Shown: piece after piece, positions 10,885 through 23,803 of the stretch
Layout: each line of letters begins with the position of its first letter
Numbering within the stretch: the stretch's first letter is position 1
Made by a program: the position numbers and the translations under genes
The notes under the pieces: model-generated
Database searches by the model: none
What the model was told of the DNA's origin: nothing
Seen by the model: only the letters and a program-made list of their open reading frames with translations
From: Halichondria panicea
Taxonomy: Eukaryota; Porifera; Demospongiae; Suberitida; Halichondriidae
NCBI RefSeq assembly: GCF_963675165.1
Contig: NC_087377.1
Coordinates: 17,691,018 to 17,755,017 of the forward strand
Direction of reading: 5' to 3'
Length of the DNA: 64,000 bases

Positions 10885-12788
10885 ATGCCTCGTACTAAGC
10901 TCTCACGAAGGGCTAAGAAGTCAAGAGTCAGTGTATACGAAAAGGGCAATAAATCAGAGGAAGAGATACCTCCACCATCGCCACCTGTGCCCGTCTCCAG
11001 CAGTAGTCCTCTAGCCGTCAAATCAACTACCTCAGGTACCGATATTATGTGTATACACGCACACTCTGTAGCTAAAAATTACATATGTTGTATTTTAATT
11101 AATACAGATACTCCTTCTACCCCGGCTCTAGTTTCCATGGAAACCAGCTCTCCCTCCGTGCACGACCTCACGGTGACGTATGACTACAGTACAGAGGACG
11201 TTCCCCCCGGCAATGGGAGTCACCCCACCACAGAGAGGTTCCTAGCTCTCTTCCCGTTCAACGTACGTAAGGCCCAAAGCTTTACCCCACTATACTCCCC
11301 CGTAAATTGCCATGCATCTCCATGTGCCCAAAATGTTCAAAATGATGGCACATTTTCAATCCTTAATTCAACACACAAATGTTCCTCTTTTATGTAGTAA
11401 ACTAGACCTAAGAGATGGTTATTATTGTCTAGAGGTGGTTAGTACCAACCACCACCACCGACCAGTGTGGGAACATCCCTGACTATAACATATTCCCCTT
11501 TCCTTCTTTATAGCCTCCTGTTTCCAATGTTTTGTTACCAGTGTGTATTGTACTCTCCCCTATTGCCTTACTGCCACACATCCTCTTTTTAACCCCCCCC
11601 CCCCCACACAGGAGTCTCCGAACACTCATAAAGCGAGCACTGGTAAGACCACTTGTCTCTGGACTGACCTCAGTCCCACTGTTAGCACACGGTCACGCAA
11701 GACACGACACTCAGACAACTCGTCAGGTTCGGCCTTGTCCTTACCACACCCACACACACACACACACACACTATGGCAGTTTTGCTCATGCATAGAGAAC
11801 TGAGGCACCACTAGGCTGCCCAGATAATACTAATTATTTCTACTCAATGCTAATTAAACATGCCTTACTTGTATATTGAGACATGTAAAATCGCTAAGTT
11901 AGGAATAATTTATTAGTAATAAGTAAATGCCCCCCTCACACACACACACGCCCACACAGATCTCCACCAGCTCAATGTGATTGCTCAAAAACTCAGAGAG
12001 GCTCTGACAGAACACAAGGCCACTGCACAGGAGGGAATGACCTTTGAACCCTCACCCGGTAAGATCTTCAATAATAATAATAATGAGCAGTAATTGTGAT
12101 ATTAAATTTTGTAGAGTGCAATACTCGACTAAATTTCTCGGATGAAGAAAAAGACGATAATTGTGAACCTGTCGAGGGCGGCAGTGAACCCTGTGACCCT
12201 AAAGAAGGCTACAAAGAGTGTGAAGATGATTGGTTCTGGTCGCAGGTAGCGCTACAAGTCGACACCACCACCCCTCCCGGGCGAAAAACGGCCCCACCCA
12301 CTACTACAAATTATCGAACATCTGACTCAAAAACTGGACAAAATACGGGAAAGAAGTTACTAGATTCCAGGAACAGATTAAATCGTCAAGCTCAGAAAAT
12401 TTGTTTAAACAAACCTTCAACAATCAAGAAATTTCCTTCGACCAGACCTGCCATTGAATTAAGGAGGAAAGCTAAATCCCCTTCAATCTATCAAACTAGA
12501 TCTGTTGTTACCTCGAGGCCACAAGTACAGTCTACACCTTGTACTGATGATGAATGGGGTTCCACTGGAGACAATGATTTCATCGATCAGCTGCTAACAC
12601 AGGGGGTGGGATTAGACACCCCACAGCTGCCAACGCAGGGGGCAGGATTGAACCCCCCACAGCTCGCTGGACCACACCCCTGCAAGTTGACAAAAGTGGC
12701 AGCCCCAAAATACTCTCAGGAAGATATACGCAGGAAAAGAGCTCTAGCTAAACAGAAACTCTATACCTCCAAACTGAACAAGCGTTGA
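10885..12788 (+). CDS. Possible ETAA1-like RPA-binding DNA-damage protein
   Basis: Five exons join in frame: 10885-11035, 11108-11262, 11612-11726, 11960-12058, 12115-12788 (397 residues). The start MPRTKLSRRAKKSR is basic and nuclear-type. The middle carries LWTDLSPTV, resembling the tryptophan-plus-SP motif of the ATR-activating region of vertebrate ETAA1. A second aromatic patch is DDWFWSQ. The C-terminal YSQEDIRRKRALAKQKL strongly resembles the basic helix used by UNG2, XPA, TIPIN, SMARCAL1 and ETAA1 to bind RPA32. Near the C-terminus a short LLTQGVGLDTPQL-like unit is repeated twice. If the reading is right, the protein acts at RPA-coated single-stranded DNA in the replication-stress pathway. 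Other RPA32-binding proteins remain possible, and the family call is an inference from short motifs. Confidence 0.5.
11335..11490 (+). repeat. Dispersed hairpin repeat, family A, copy 7
   Basis: Plus-orientation copy with intact palindrome in the intron 11263-11611 of the ETAA1-like gene. It lies upstream of a poly-C tract that forms the acceptor region. Confidence 0.85.
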
Positions 12789-12971
12789 TTTGTGTTTATA
12801 ATAATTGTTCGTATGCTGTGTGTTCAATCAATACAATCAATCAACGAATCATTGTTTCCGTGGCAATACTCAAAATTTCATTTTATTTAGTATGCGCAGC
12901 ATATGGAGATTCTGCAAATATCATACATGGGATAAAAATGGCTATTAAGAATTAATGGAGTGTTAGTGTTA

Positions 12972-15364
12972 CTAGAATAGTAGTGTGTCATCAAGGTCCA
13001 CCTCTTCAACTAGTCGTTCTTTATTACCCTACATGAATACATAATAATTAGTGGATCTACAATAATTATAATCAAGGTACCGTATAAGCGGGTACAATAA
13101 TCTATGTTTACACCTACCAGAGATTTCTTCCTAAAAGGGTTCCATTTCCGTCCCTCCCCTTTCTTGTTTTTACCCCCCTTGCCCCCTCGTGGGGGGCCAG
13201 AGAGCACCCCCTCTAATATCAGGTGACAAGCCTCGTACTGATGAGCAGTCTCCACCAGTCCAGGTCGACACATCCGAATACCACGAATTACCTACACAAG
13301 CGGAAAGATTAGTTAAAAAGTAAAGTATCAATTCGGCCTTGGACCATGGTATAGAAATTAATTAGCAAATACTTCTTGATGACATCATTTGAAAGGTCTC
13401 TTTCTAAGCTTTCAGAAAATCATAAAATAGTTGAAATTGAATGAACGGAATTCAAGTTATGGCAGCTGAAAGAGTCCCCGAACAAACGATCGATGTAGTC
13501 ATATCTCACAAGGACAATTCCTAAACACTGCACTTCTCATTCTATAGTTGCTACACTCGATTAGACTATAGAAGGAGAGGGATTTAAATCTACGATTTGA
13601 CTGACCTGATCCAGTATATTCGGGTCCTGGTAGTCCCAGACTGGAGGGTTCGGGTCAGGTGATACCATGAGCTCATGAGCAATCGCCACGGCAGCAAAGC
13701 AACCAGACCTCCCTCCTCCCATAGCACTCACCACCAACACAGGCTGCATGCATGAGGGTATAATGCATAATACTATTCGTTTCACCGAAACCGGGCAACG
13801 CCCCAACTTGAGGGTATTAATAAACACATCGTTAGACAGGCATTTCAAAGGGCTACAAGATGCATCTTTTATTGTGACTAATTACTCACCACCAACACAG
13901 GCTGCATGCATATAACGTAGTACTCACAGAGCTGACTGTTTGCTGCAGTCTTGATTTGAGCATGTTGTGATACATGTCGGCTACATGTCCCACAGAGGAA
14001 GGGGCGGAGTTTTGTGGCCATGCCGTATAGTGGTACATGGTAACTGTCTCTCGCTCGTTATCTGCCGAGCTGTGCAGGTCACATGACCGTACTAGGAGGT
14101 CAGGGTTCGTCATGGAGACACTCTCGCTTGTGGTAGTGACATTGAGCGGACCTAAAGTGTGGGTGTGTGGTGTGTGGTGTGTGGTGTGGGGGGGTTGTGT
14201 GTGTTTGAGGGTATACAAAAAATATAATTTGTGTGGGAGAAATTGTGTCCTATTCCCGTTACTAACTCAAACGAAATACTCACTTAAATCTGATGTTTTA
14301 GTATAGTGTGCATGTGGGGTGTGTGGGGTGTGTGGGGTGTGTGAGGTGTGTAGGGTGTGGGGGAGATGCGAGGACAAGACAATTTCTTAATATATTTTAC
14401 AAAAATGCCGGCTATCACAGAGCTGCTCCTCACCTTGTGTCCATTCTCTACCCACAACGAGGGGGTGGGTCTGCCTTGTCCCCTCCTCCGGCCACCACTG
14501 GACCACCTCCCCCTCACACGTGAGCACAACTATTACACACACACGCTGCTCCCACACCATACGCCACATGTCCCCCACCGTGTCCACTGTCGGGGATTGC
14601 GTTACTATGTAACTCTTGGGATGGCCGGGCGAACCAACAAAACTGGAGAATATAAAGAAAAAATTTTGGAAGTGTTCCAACTACTACGTCCTTGGGATTT
14701 GTTGGGACACTATATAATTATTATTATTATAATACATATCCAGTATCAATAATCTTTTGTTAGCTATGCCATTTCGTGAACCTAATTTTCACGAGGATTG
14801 CTATAACTCACGAAAACAGCGAAAAATTAAGCCCCTCGAAAAAAATGTTTGCTCTATACGCTGTACAATATAAAACAGGTCCCAGGAACTTCCCACCAAG
14901 CGTATATACTATCATTTATTATATTATAGCGGGTGATTTTCGTTGGTGCAAATTTTCGTACGAATGACCCATTTATGTATTCGTACAGCTCAGGATAGTA
15001 ACTTTGAATCTATTGCGGTAGAATAATTAATTTTTGTATGATATGCTATTCATACGAAATATATACGAAAATGTCCACCATATGAAAATAACCCGCTATA
15101 CGGTTGTACAATGTATACAGGTTTCCCGGGAAATTCCCACCTAGCATTGATGTAGTCTGATCCCAGCTCTTCCATCACCAGCTGTAGTCTGACTCTGGTA
15201 GAGTCCGGGGGTGAGGGGGCGGATATCCTGTTCTTGCTCAGGTTGCTGGGGAGGGTGGCTGCTATCGGCCGCTCGTTTGCTGACTCAGCTGTTTGGAGGG
15301 CGTTGAAGCCGCTGTGTAGGAACCCACCCATTTTGAGCATCCCCACTCTCATTCGTAGTGCCGT

Positions 15365-15406
<42 letters not shown>

Positions 15407-17735
15407 GCCATCTTTCAACAGCCATAACTTTGGTACCGTTGATCCAATTTAAAAATTTTTATGATTTTCCGAAAGCTTAGAAAGAGACCTTTCAAATGCC
15501 ATGTTTAAATCCAAAATTTGGTATGGGTCATAATTTCTCATTTTTCGGCCTTGGAGCATGGGCTATTATCTACGGTGTTGCCAAATTGGCAAATACTTTT
15601 ATATCTCTCGAATATAAACTTTGATGATACCATTTGAAAGGTATTTTTGTAAGCTTTCAGACAATCATAACATTTTTGACATTGGATTCACGGAATTCAA
15701 GTTATGGCAGTTGAAAGAGTCCCCGAATCGTTGATTAAGTAACAGCCATAACTTTAGTACCGTTGATCCAATGTCAACAATTTTATGGTTTTCTGAAAGC
15801 TTAGAAAGAGACATTTCAAATGATGTGTTTAAATAGCTTTGGAAATCAACGTACCCATTGTTCCTTGACTGGCTTCATCTCCCCATGCTCAGGGGATGTT
15901 AGGATGGTGTCACGGTTGGTGATACCTGCGATACGCTCCACTGTCTCAGAGCGATGCATGGTGCCAGTGGGGTGTGGCTGTGGGTGTGGCCCTTCATACT
16001 CCTGCATGGGGGGGGGAGGTAATTTAGTATAACGATAACATATTAATTATGTTCAAAAGTTATCTAGCTCTATAATAGCGCTTTTTCTTACTTTAATAGA
16101 AATCAAGTTAAGCAATCACTAGCTAGAGCTGCAGAGAGGCCTTTTAGATGGTGTTTTAAATCAGAAATCTATTTTTGGGCCTATTTTCGGAAATTATGGC
16201 CTGTTTTAAATTAGCATAATAATTTTTGTTGAATTTGGACCAGCAGAACTCTAGTTACAAAGCCGACTCTAGTACTCTCAAATGAACGTTAAATAAATCA
16301 TCTTTGAATGGCCATAACTTTAGTTCCGTTGGTCCAATAACATTAATTTTACAATTTTCTGAAAGCTTAGAGAGAGGCCTTTCAGATTATAATAATAATG
16401 TGTCTAGTTTGAGTTCTGTTGTCAGGGAATGAAACGATACAGACATGTAGGCAATATTTACCATTTGCTCTCGGCTTAATCGACTGGATGCTCTTCTAAT
16501 CTCTCCTTTGTTGACTCCTTCCTTATTTGGGGATGGACCAGCACTGCCCATTTTGCTCTCAGTATAGGTCATGTGACTAGGGCCGTCGGGAAAAGAAGTG
16601 GGGTCTTCTTCCGTCAACGGTAGTAGTTCAATAGGCTGTGTCTGTCACATAGTGTATGTGTATGTGTGTGTGTGTGTGTGTGGGGGGGGGGGTGTGTGTG
16701 TGGGGGGGGTGGAGTGTGTGTGTGTGTGTGTGGGTGTGGGTGGGGGAAGAGTGGAGATAGTGGCAACGGAGGATAATGGAAAGAAATCTCACAATAAAAG
16801 CTATTAAAAACTAAACGTACCGATCGGTGATTTGTCCTGTGATGGTTATGTGAGCTAGGTGTGTCCTCTGCAAGTGAAGGGGGCGTGGCATAGACAGACA
16901 GTATTGAAAACAATATAATTATAATACCTCATTAAACTCTGTACTATGACCTCTGAACTACTACAGTACATGCTGTTCAATTTTATACGGATAAAAATGA
17001 AAAAATAAATCTAGTATTATTTCAGCTTCTTACCTGGCACCCGGAAGCCTCTACTGTGACTGGAGCTCTTCGATAGTTTTTTCTTTATATATTGTGAGAT
17101 GGACCCTCTGCGCGTGCGACTGTGCGCCTGAGTGACCACCATCGTCTGTGCACTCTCGTCAGGTAAGGGGAGGGAACCTAGTGCCTCCAGGGTGGTGTGT
17201 CTGAAGACAGAAAACAATATAATTATGTGATTCATTTTACAGTGCACATAAAATGCTAATTATGTCGATTTTATATGATTCAATTTTACAGTGTTACCAT
17301 AAAAATAAAACAGTGATTATTATTTCGAGGATATAAACTTTCGCAGAAATATTGTTTGAAGGCTTTGCAGTTTAATTTTTGTGGAATAGCAGCCTTTTTG
17401 CAGCATGCATGCATGTGTTAATAAATTCATGTCCGCGGTACATGCTTAATCAGCGAAAACCACAAAACATTTATACCCTCGAGAGTTTGTGTGAAAAATA
17501 CAAAAAAGTTGGACCGTGATCTATTCTCTGACCTCTGTGACGGAGCTACGGTGGTAGAGACAATGTTCTGTCTGTAGAGTGTGGGCGGAGCTGTCGTTCC
17601 TTCCATCATGTTTTGAGTGGGCGGGGCTACAGAATGGGGGATTCCCCTCAGTCCGAGTGATTGTAACACCCCTTGTTTCTGCATCATCTCAAATAACTAC
17701 AGTGTGTGTGGGTGGTGTGGGCAGTTAACAAGTGG

Positions 17736-17796
<61 letters not shown>

Positions 17797-20700
17797 AGGG
17801 GGTGTACATGCATGTGTGAGGAGTGGCGTGGGCGGTTAACAAATGGTAGTGTGTGTATAGGGGGTTAGCAAGTGATAGAATGAACATCGCTATCTACATA
17901 ATTATAGCTATAATTATAATAATAACTATAAGTCTATCTCACGCACACTAGTGAGTGCAGGAGAGGACAGTCGTGTATCATGGAGGTCCAATACCCTCAG
18001 GGAATGATTGTGCTTCCCGATCACCTCCTCACACCTCACGCCCACACCATCTCCGAGCGGGTTCTGTAACAAACCATCGAACACGTAAAAGTTAACACTG
18101 ATAGACTACCGTATAGCGGGTATATTCTGAGGGTATATATGGTTTTCGCTGATTAAGCATGTATCGCGAACATTTATACTCACAAATTTAATATCGCATG
18201 CATGCTGCAGAAAGGCTGCTATTCACGAGTATTATTCCCGCGAAAACCTTTCTAACGGTCATTCCACGAAAGTTTATATATATACTTGAAATATATGGGA
18301 AAAGTGCCTCAGAGCAGGTATACTATGGGACTGCAACTTGTATACCTAGTATTCTGTTGCCAAGTAATTTTATTGTAGTCAAGCATCGAGGGCAATGTTT
18401 GGGCATGCGCACTAGTATCTAAATGAGTTAGACACTGTTTTGTCGGTGTCCATGTGATTTAGAAGCCCTCAGCCACTTTAGTACCCTCGCTACGCTTTGG
18501 ATACTAAATCAGTGCCTTTGGGCTTCTAAATCCCATAGACACCTCCAAAACAGTGTCTAACTATAACTTGTAGCTACGACTCACCTCTGCCAGATAGAGT
18601 GATGTGAGGGAGGTGTTCTGGGACAGGGAAGCTATTAAAGTGCTCCCGCCATCGTCGTGAATATCATTACCAGAGAGGATCAGCTTCTGGAGCGTGTCCG
18701 TGTATCTTAGCAACTCGGCCAGTGCAGTGGCTCCACTGTCTCCAATCCTGTTGTCCGCTAAACCAAGACTGAGCAATCCTGCAAAAAATATAACACAGCA
18801 CGAATATGTGAACAACACTACATGGGAGAATAACCGTTATAACTAGAGCTAGAATGTTACTTTCCTACTACAGAATATGCCCAAACAAACTAAGCACAGC
18901 AGAAAGAAATCGCTTAGTAAATGTTAAGATAGGAGGAAAGTGGGGACTATATAATGCAGTGCTGTGTCCCCTAATTGCTGGTTAAGACAGCATTCAGATG
19001 CTAATTGCGTACAACAACTAGAGATCATTGCACTAAGTAGTGAATGTTGACAGAGAGATCGAGTGGGAGATAGCTCACGTGTATTAGTCTTCAGTCCGCT
19101 AGCCAACATGGTGGCACCAGCACATGTGATCTGATTGCCTCCCAATCCTATACTCTCCAGAGGTATGCAATGAGTGCTCCTCTCAACATCATCATCACAA
19201 CCGGCAGAGTCGGGGGTCTCCTCCGATATCTCGTCATCACCCACGGCAATGCTGACGTGGGACGGGGTGACTCCTAGCTCAAGCATCGGACGTAAACCAC
19301 CACCACGAATCTGCTCAGTTAAACTTGCCTGACTTGAGGTTTCTGCATAGAGAGTGATTTACCGTAACCAATTTTCTTTAATATAACCTATAGCTTTCAC
19401 TGAATTAGAGAAAAGTCGAGTCAGGAACGAGGCTACCGTAACTACTACTACAAGTATCAAACATAATTATGGGAATTGAATTTTGCAAAAGTTGCATGAA
19501 ATTGGTAAAAAATCCATTGTCATAATTTTTGACAGAATACTCAATTAACTTACCGCCATCGATTCCATCAGTTTCATCAGCTGCATGGTTCCGCTGAGCC
19601 ATGATTGCCACGGCAATATGCTCCACCCCCCTGTCGGATATCTCGTTACCCCCTAGACCCAGCCAAGTGAGACTAGAGTACTGAGCATTGGAGAGTAGTG
19701 CTATAGCCAGAGCTTTAACCCCTTCATCACCAACGTGATTACAGCCGAGCTGGAGGGGGAGGGGTTACGTTAATGAATTTTAACAGGAAATATTTGCACA
19801 CAAAAGTTTGATTATACGTGTTATATATAACCTTCTCCAGCACTTATTACTGGAAAATTTGGTTGGTTAAATTTGGCAATTTGGCAGATTTTACTGAAAA
19901 AGCCATGTCAGTTCAAATGGCTCATTCGCTAAATCTAATACCCGTTAAATTTTCTTAACTAAATGTACCTATACTCCCCCTCACCCCTAACCACTGCAGA
20001 GTGGTATTGGTAGCCAGTGCATGCGCCAAAGCCTCTGCTCCAGAATGAAACAACCTGTTCTTCCACAACGAGAGTCCCTTTAAAGATGAGTTGATTGCGA
20101 GAGCGTTCCCAATCTGCTCCACTCCTAAATCACTGATTGAGTTATGGCCGAGGTCAAGGGTCGTGAGGGTGTGGTTTTTCCGCAGTGCCCCCGCTAATAT
20201 GACTGTCCCCTCGTCCCCGATGTTACATGAGGAGAGAGTGAGGTGACGGAGGGAGCTGCACTGTTCCAATAGCTGTGGGGGATATAGTGTGTGTGTGTGG
20301 AGTGTGTGTGAGGAGTATAGTGTGTGTGTGGAGTGTGTGTGAGGGGTATAGTGGGTGTGTGTGGAGTGTGTATGAGGGGTGTAGTGTGTGTGTGGAGTGT
20401 GTGTGAGGGGTATAGTGTGTGTGTGTGAGGGGTATAGTGGGTGTGTGTGGAGTGTGTGTGAGGGGTGTAGTGTGTGTGAGGGGTATAGTGTGTGTGTGTG
20501 GAGTGTGTGTGAGGGGTATAGTGTGTGTGTGTGTGGAGTGTGTGTGAGGGGTATAGTGTGTGTGTGTGGAGTGTGTGTGGGGGTATAGTGTGTGTGTGGA
20601 GTGTGTGAGGAGTATAGTGTGTGTGTGGAGTGTGTGTGAGGGGTGTAGTGTGTGTGTGTGGAGTGTGTGTGAGGGGTGTAGTGTGTGTGTGGAGTGTGTG

Positions 20701-23480
20701 TGAGGGGTATAGTGTGTGTGTGTGTGGAGTGTGTGTGAGGGGTATAGTGTGTGTGTGTGTGGAGTGTGTGTGAGGGGTATAGTGTGTGTGTGGAGTGTGT
20801 GTGGGGGTATAGTGTGTGTGTGGAGTGTGTGTGAGGGGTATAGTGTGTGTGCCCTATTAGAAGGTCTTGAAATGATATTGGCAAGGATATTGCCATGATA
20901 ACGACATGAATCTTGGCATTTTTTACCAAGGTACATTCATGATAATGGTGCAAGAATCATAAAAGATACTCTGCATGAATCTTGTACAAGAATCATGTAA
21001 GGCTCATGCATTATAATCACAAGAACTACACATGAAACTTGTAAGAAACACCCAGTATCTCATGTGGGAAACATGCAAGTAACAAGAAAATGTTCTAAAA
21101 CTTGGAAGTAGTATCAGTAAGTAGTATCAGTGAACGATGGATGGTTTACAAAAATAGGGTCCTTTAATTTATAACAATAGGTTTAGAATCCCGGCACTTT
21201 TGGTTTGCTTTAGAAATCAATGTTTTTTCATTCCATCCTTCTTCACCAAATCTCTTTTCCACCAGCCTCATCATGTGTTTCACCTTTTCCTCATCCAGAC
21301 CTGGCTTCTTGCTTTTGTCTGACTTGTATAAGAGAGATACGGACAACTCTTCTTTTGAAAATATGGCATCCATAAGCAGGAGAGCGAAAGCGTAAGCATC
21401 CCTTGCTGGCAATCGCATCACATTCCGACCATTTATCTGTATATGAAAAATATAAAATTTGTCTGCATTGTGCGTAAACGCATAACACTTACAATTTCAT
21501 CCTCCGACTGCTCAGCCTTCACCACCACACCAGATTGCTGTGGAGAGGCTTTCAGGAGTGTCACAAGCTCAGCCAACGTGTTTTCCATCCGGTTGAGCTT
21601 TTCTAGTACCTCTCCCAAAGGGTTTTCTACTCGGTTAGCCTGAAAGGGCATTAGCAACATGTCACACCCACCATACAGTAGTACATTACCTTGTCAGTAC
21701 GAACAGGAGTTGTAATCATAGCTTCTTCTCGCTTTTTGTCACTACGAACCGAGTCATCAAGCTTTCGCTTCTTTTGAGCATTTGTTAGAAGGTTCAGTGT
21801 CTCAGAAGTGTTTAGTTTTCTTGGCAGACCCTGCACCTCGTTTTCACGCTGACGTGGGCCTCGTCGACCTTTTTGTGGCTGTTTCCCCTTTTCTTTTCGC
21901 TTTTCTATATTCTCCTTGTCACTTTCATCTAAAGTAAAATTATATACACCATTATATCTAAAAAACACATACTAGCACCTATGCAAATACCTTTAAAATG
22001 AACAAATTGAACCGCATACTCCTTCCCCTTGTATTTGAGCATCAAGTTGCTACCCTTTGTAAAATGTTCCAGAGTGAGTGTTTCACCACTGTCTGTTGAC
22101 AACTCGCTGAGCTTAGTTTTGTGCTGACTGCCAGTTTGTGAACACTTCACAATAGCAATCCCTGAAATAAAATGAGGAATCTAGCTGAACTCTAGCTGCA
22201 CACTAGTATAGCACATTATAGACTATACTTACTTGACTGGTCTAAAAGTGCTGTCTTGATATTTTCAACATTATCTCTTAGCTTAGTAGAGGGTCTGTAT
22301 GCTCTCTTAGGCCTTGGCTGATCTTGCTCTATCACCGCTGGAGGTGAGCTGGTAACCGAGTCTGAGAGGGACCGAGATAGAGAGTCATCTTCGCTGGTAG
22401 CGCCAGAGTATTCTGAACTTGAGTTCATGATGGACTGCATACTATATTTAGCTAGCTAGCTATCTTATGCAGCCACGTGTGCGTTCTGAATAGTGCACAT
22501 CAAACTAATGAAGCCACGTGGTGCACGTGTGCGTTCTAAATATTGCACACCGTGCATTATTTAGACCGTAATTACAATAATGGCTACTCCATCAAGAACA
22601 AGAACCCACTATAGGAGGTACCTGAGGGATGCTTCAGCTCCAATACCTAGATCAACCCTCTTACGCTATAAGAAGTTAGCAAGCAATAAGTCAGGTAAGG
22701 CTAGCATATTGCTTTAATAAATAATTAGGCCATGCAAATAATAATTTTTATTATATAAAGTGTGTGTGTATAGTTTAATAATAATGCTAATAATTGCAGT
22801 GCCAAACCCGTTGCAAGACATCAACCTGCCACCCGCATCTTCACCAGCACTCTCCATGCCCCCATCTTCACCAACACCCCCTTCTTCACCAGCCCTATCT
22901 TCACCACTCTCCACGCCCACATCTTCACCACACTCCACGCCCACATCTTCACCAGCACTCTCCACGCCCACATCTTCACCAGCACTCTCCACGCCCACAT
23001 CTTCACCAGCACTCTCCACACCCTCGTCTTCACCGCCCTCATCTTCACCACTCTCCACGCCACCAACCCATTCAAAACTTCTGTATCCAGGTGCAAACGT
23101 CACTGTTTTTGAAGCATTATGTGCCATCATGCAATTCTGTACGTCCTTCAAGTTGTCATATACTGCAATAGGAGCACTTCTAACTCTATTGATATTCATC
23201 TCCCCCGAGCAAAACCTAATACCTCCCACCCTCTACAAATTGAAAAGGTTTTTCGAAAGACAAACTCCTGTTCACAGCCATAAGAAAATCTGCATGACTT
23301 GTGACGCGAACAAGGAAGAGTGTACCTGTGAAAATCTCCATTCACCTACTGCCGACTTAGTGCATTTGAACATTACAAAATCTGTGGAGGCAGTATTATC
23401 AAGTAAGTGTGTATATGTGCGTGCGTGTGTGAGGTGTATGCGTGTGTGAGTGTGTGTGTGTGTGTATGCGTGTGTAAGTA

Positions 23481-23530
<50 letters not shown>

Positions 23531-23712
23531 AGTGTGTGTGTGCATGTGAGAGTTTGTGTGTAGTGTGTGTGAGTGTTGTGTGTTGTGTGTGTATGCGTCG
23601 TGTGTGTGTGTGTGTGTGTGTGTGTGCATGTGCGAGTTTGTGTGTAGTGTGTTGTGTGTAGTGTGTGTGTGTGTGTGTGAGTGTTGTGTGTTGTGTGTGT
23701 ATGCGTGTGTGA

Positions 23713-23753
<41 letters not shown>

Positions 23754-23765
23754 CGTGTGCGTGTG

Positions 23766-23803
<38 letters not shown>

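Noticed and set aside
12972-20272. Treating the LRR part and the PTP part as two genes
   Set aside because: No stop codon, start site or promoter-like gap lies between them, and every exon boundary keeps phase through the join.
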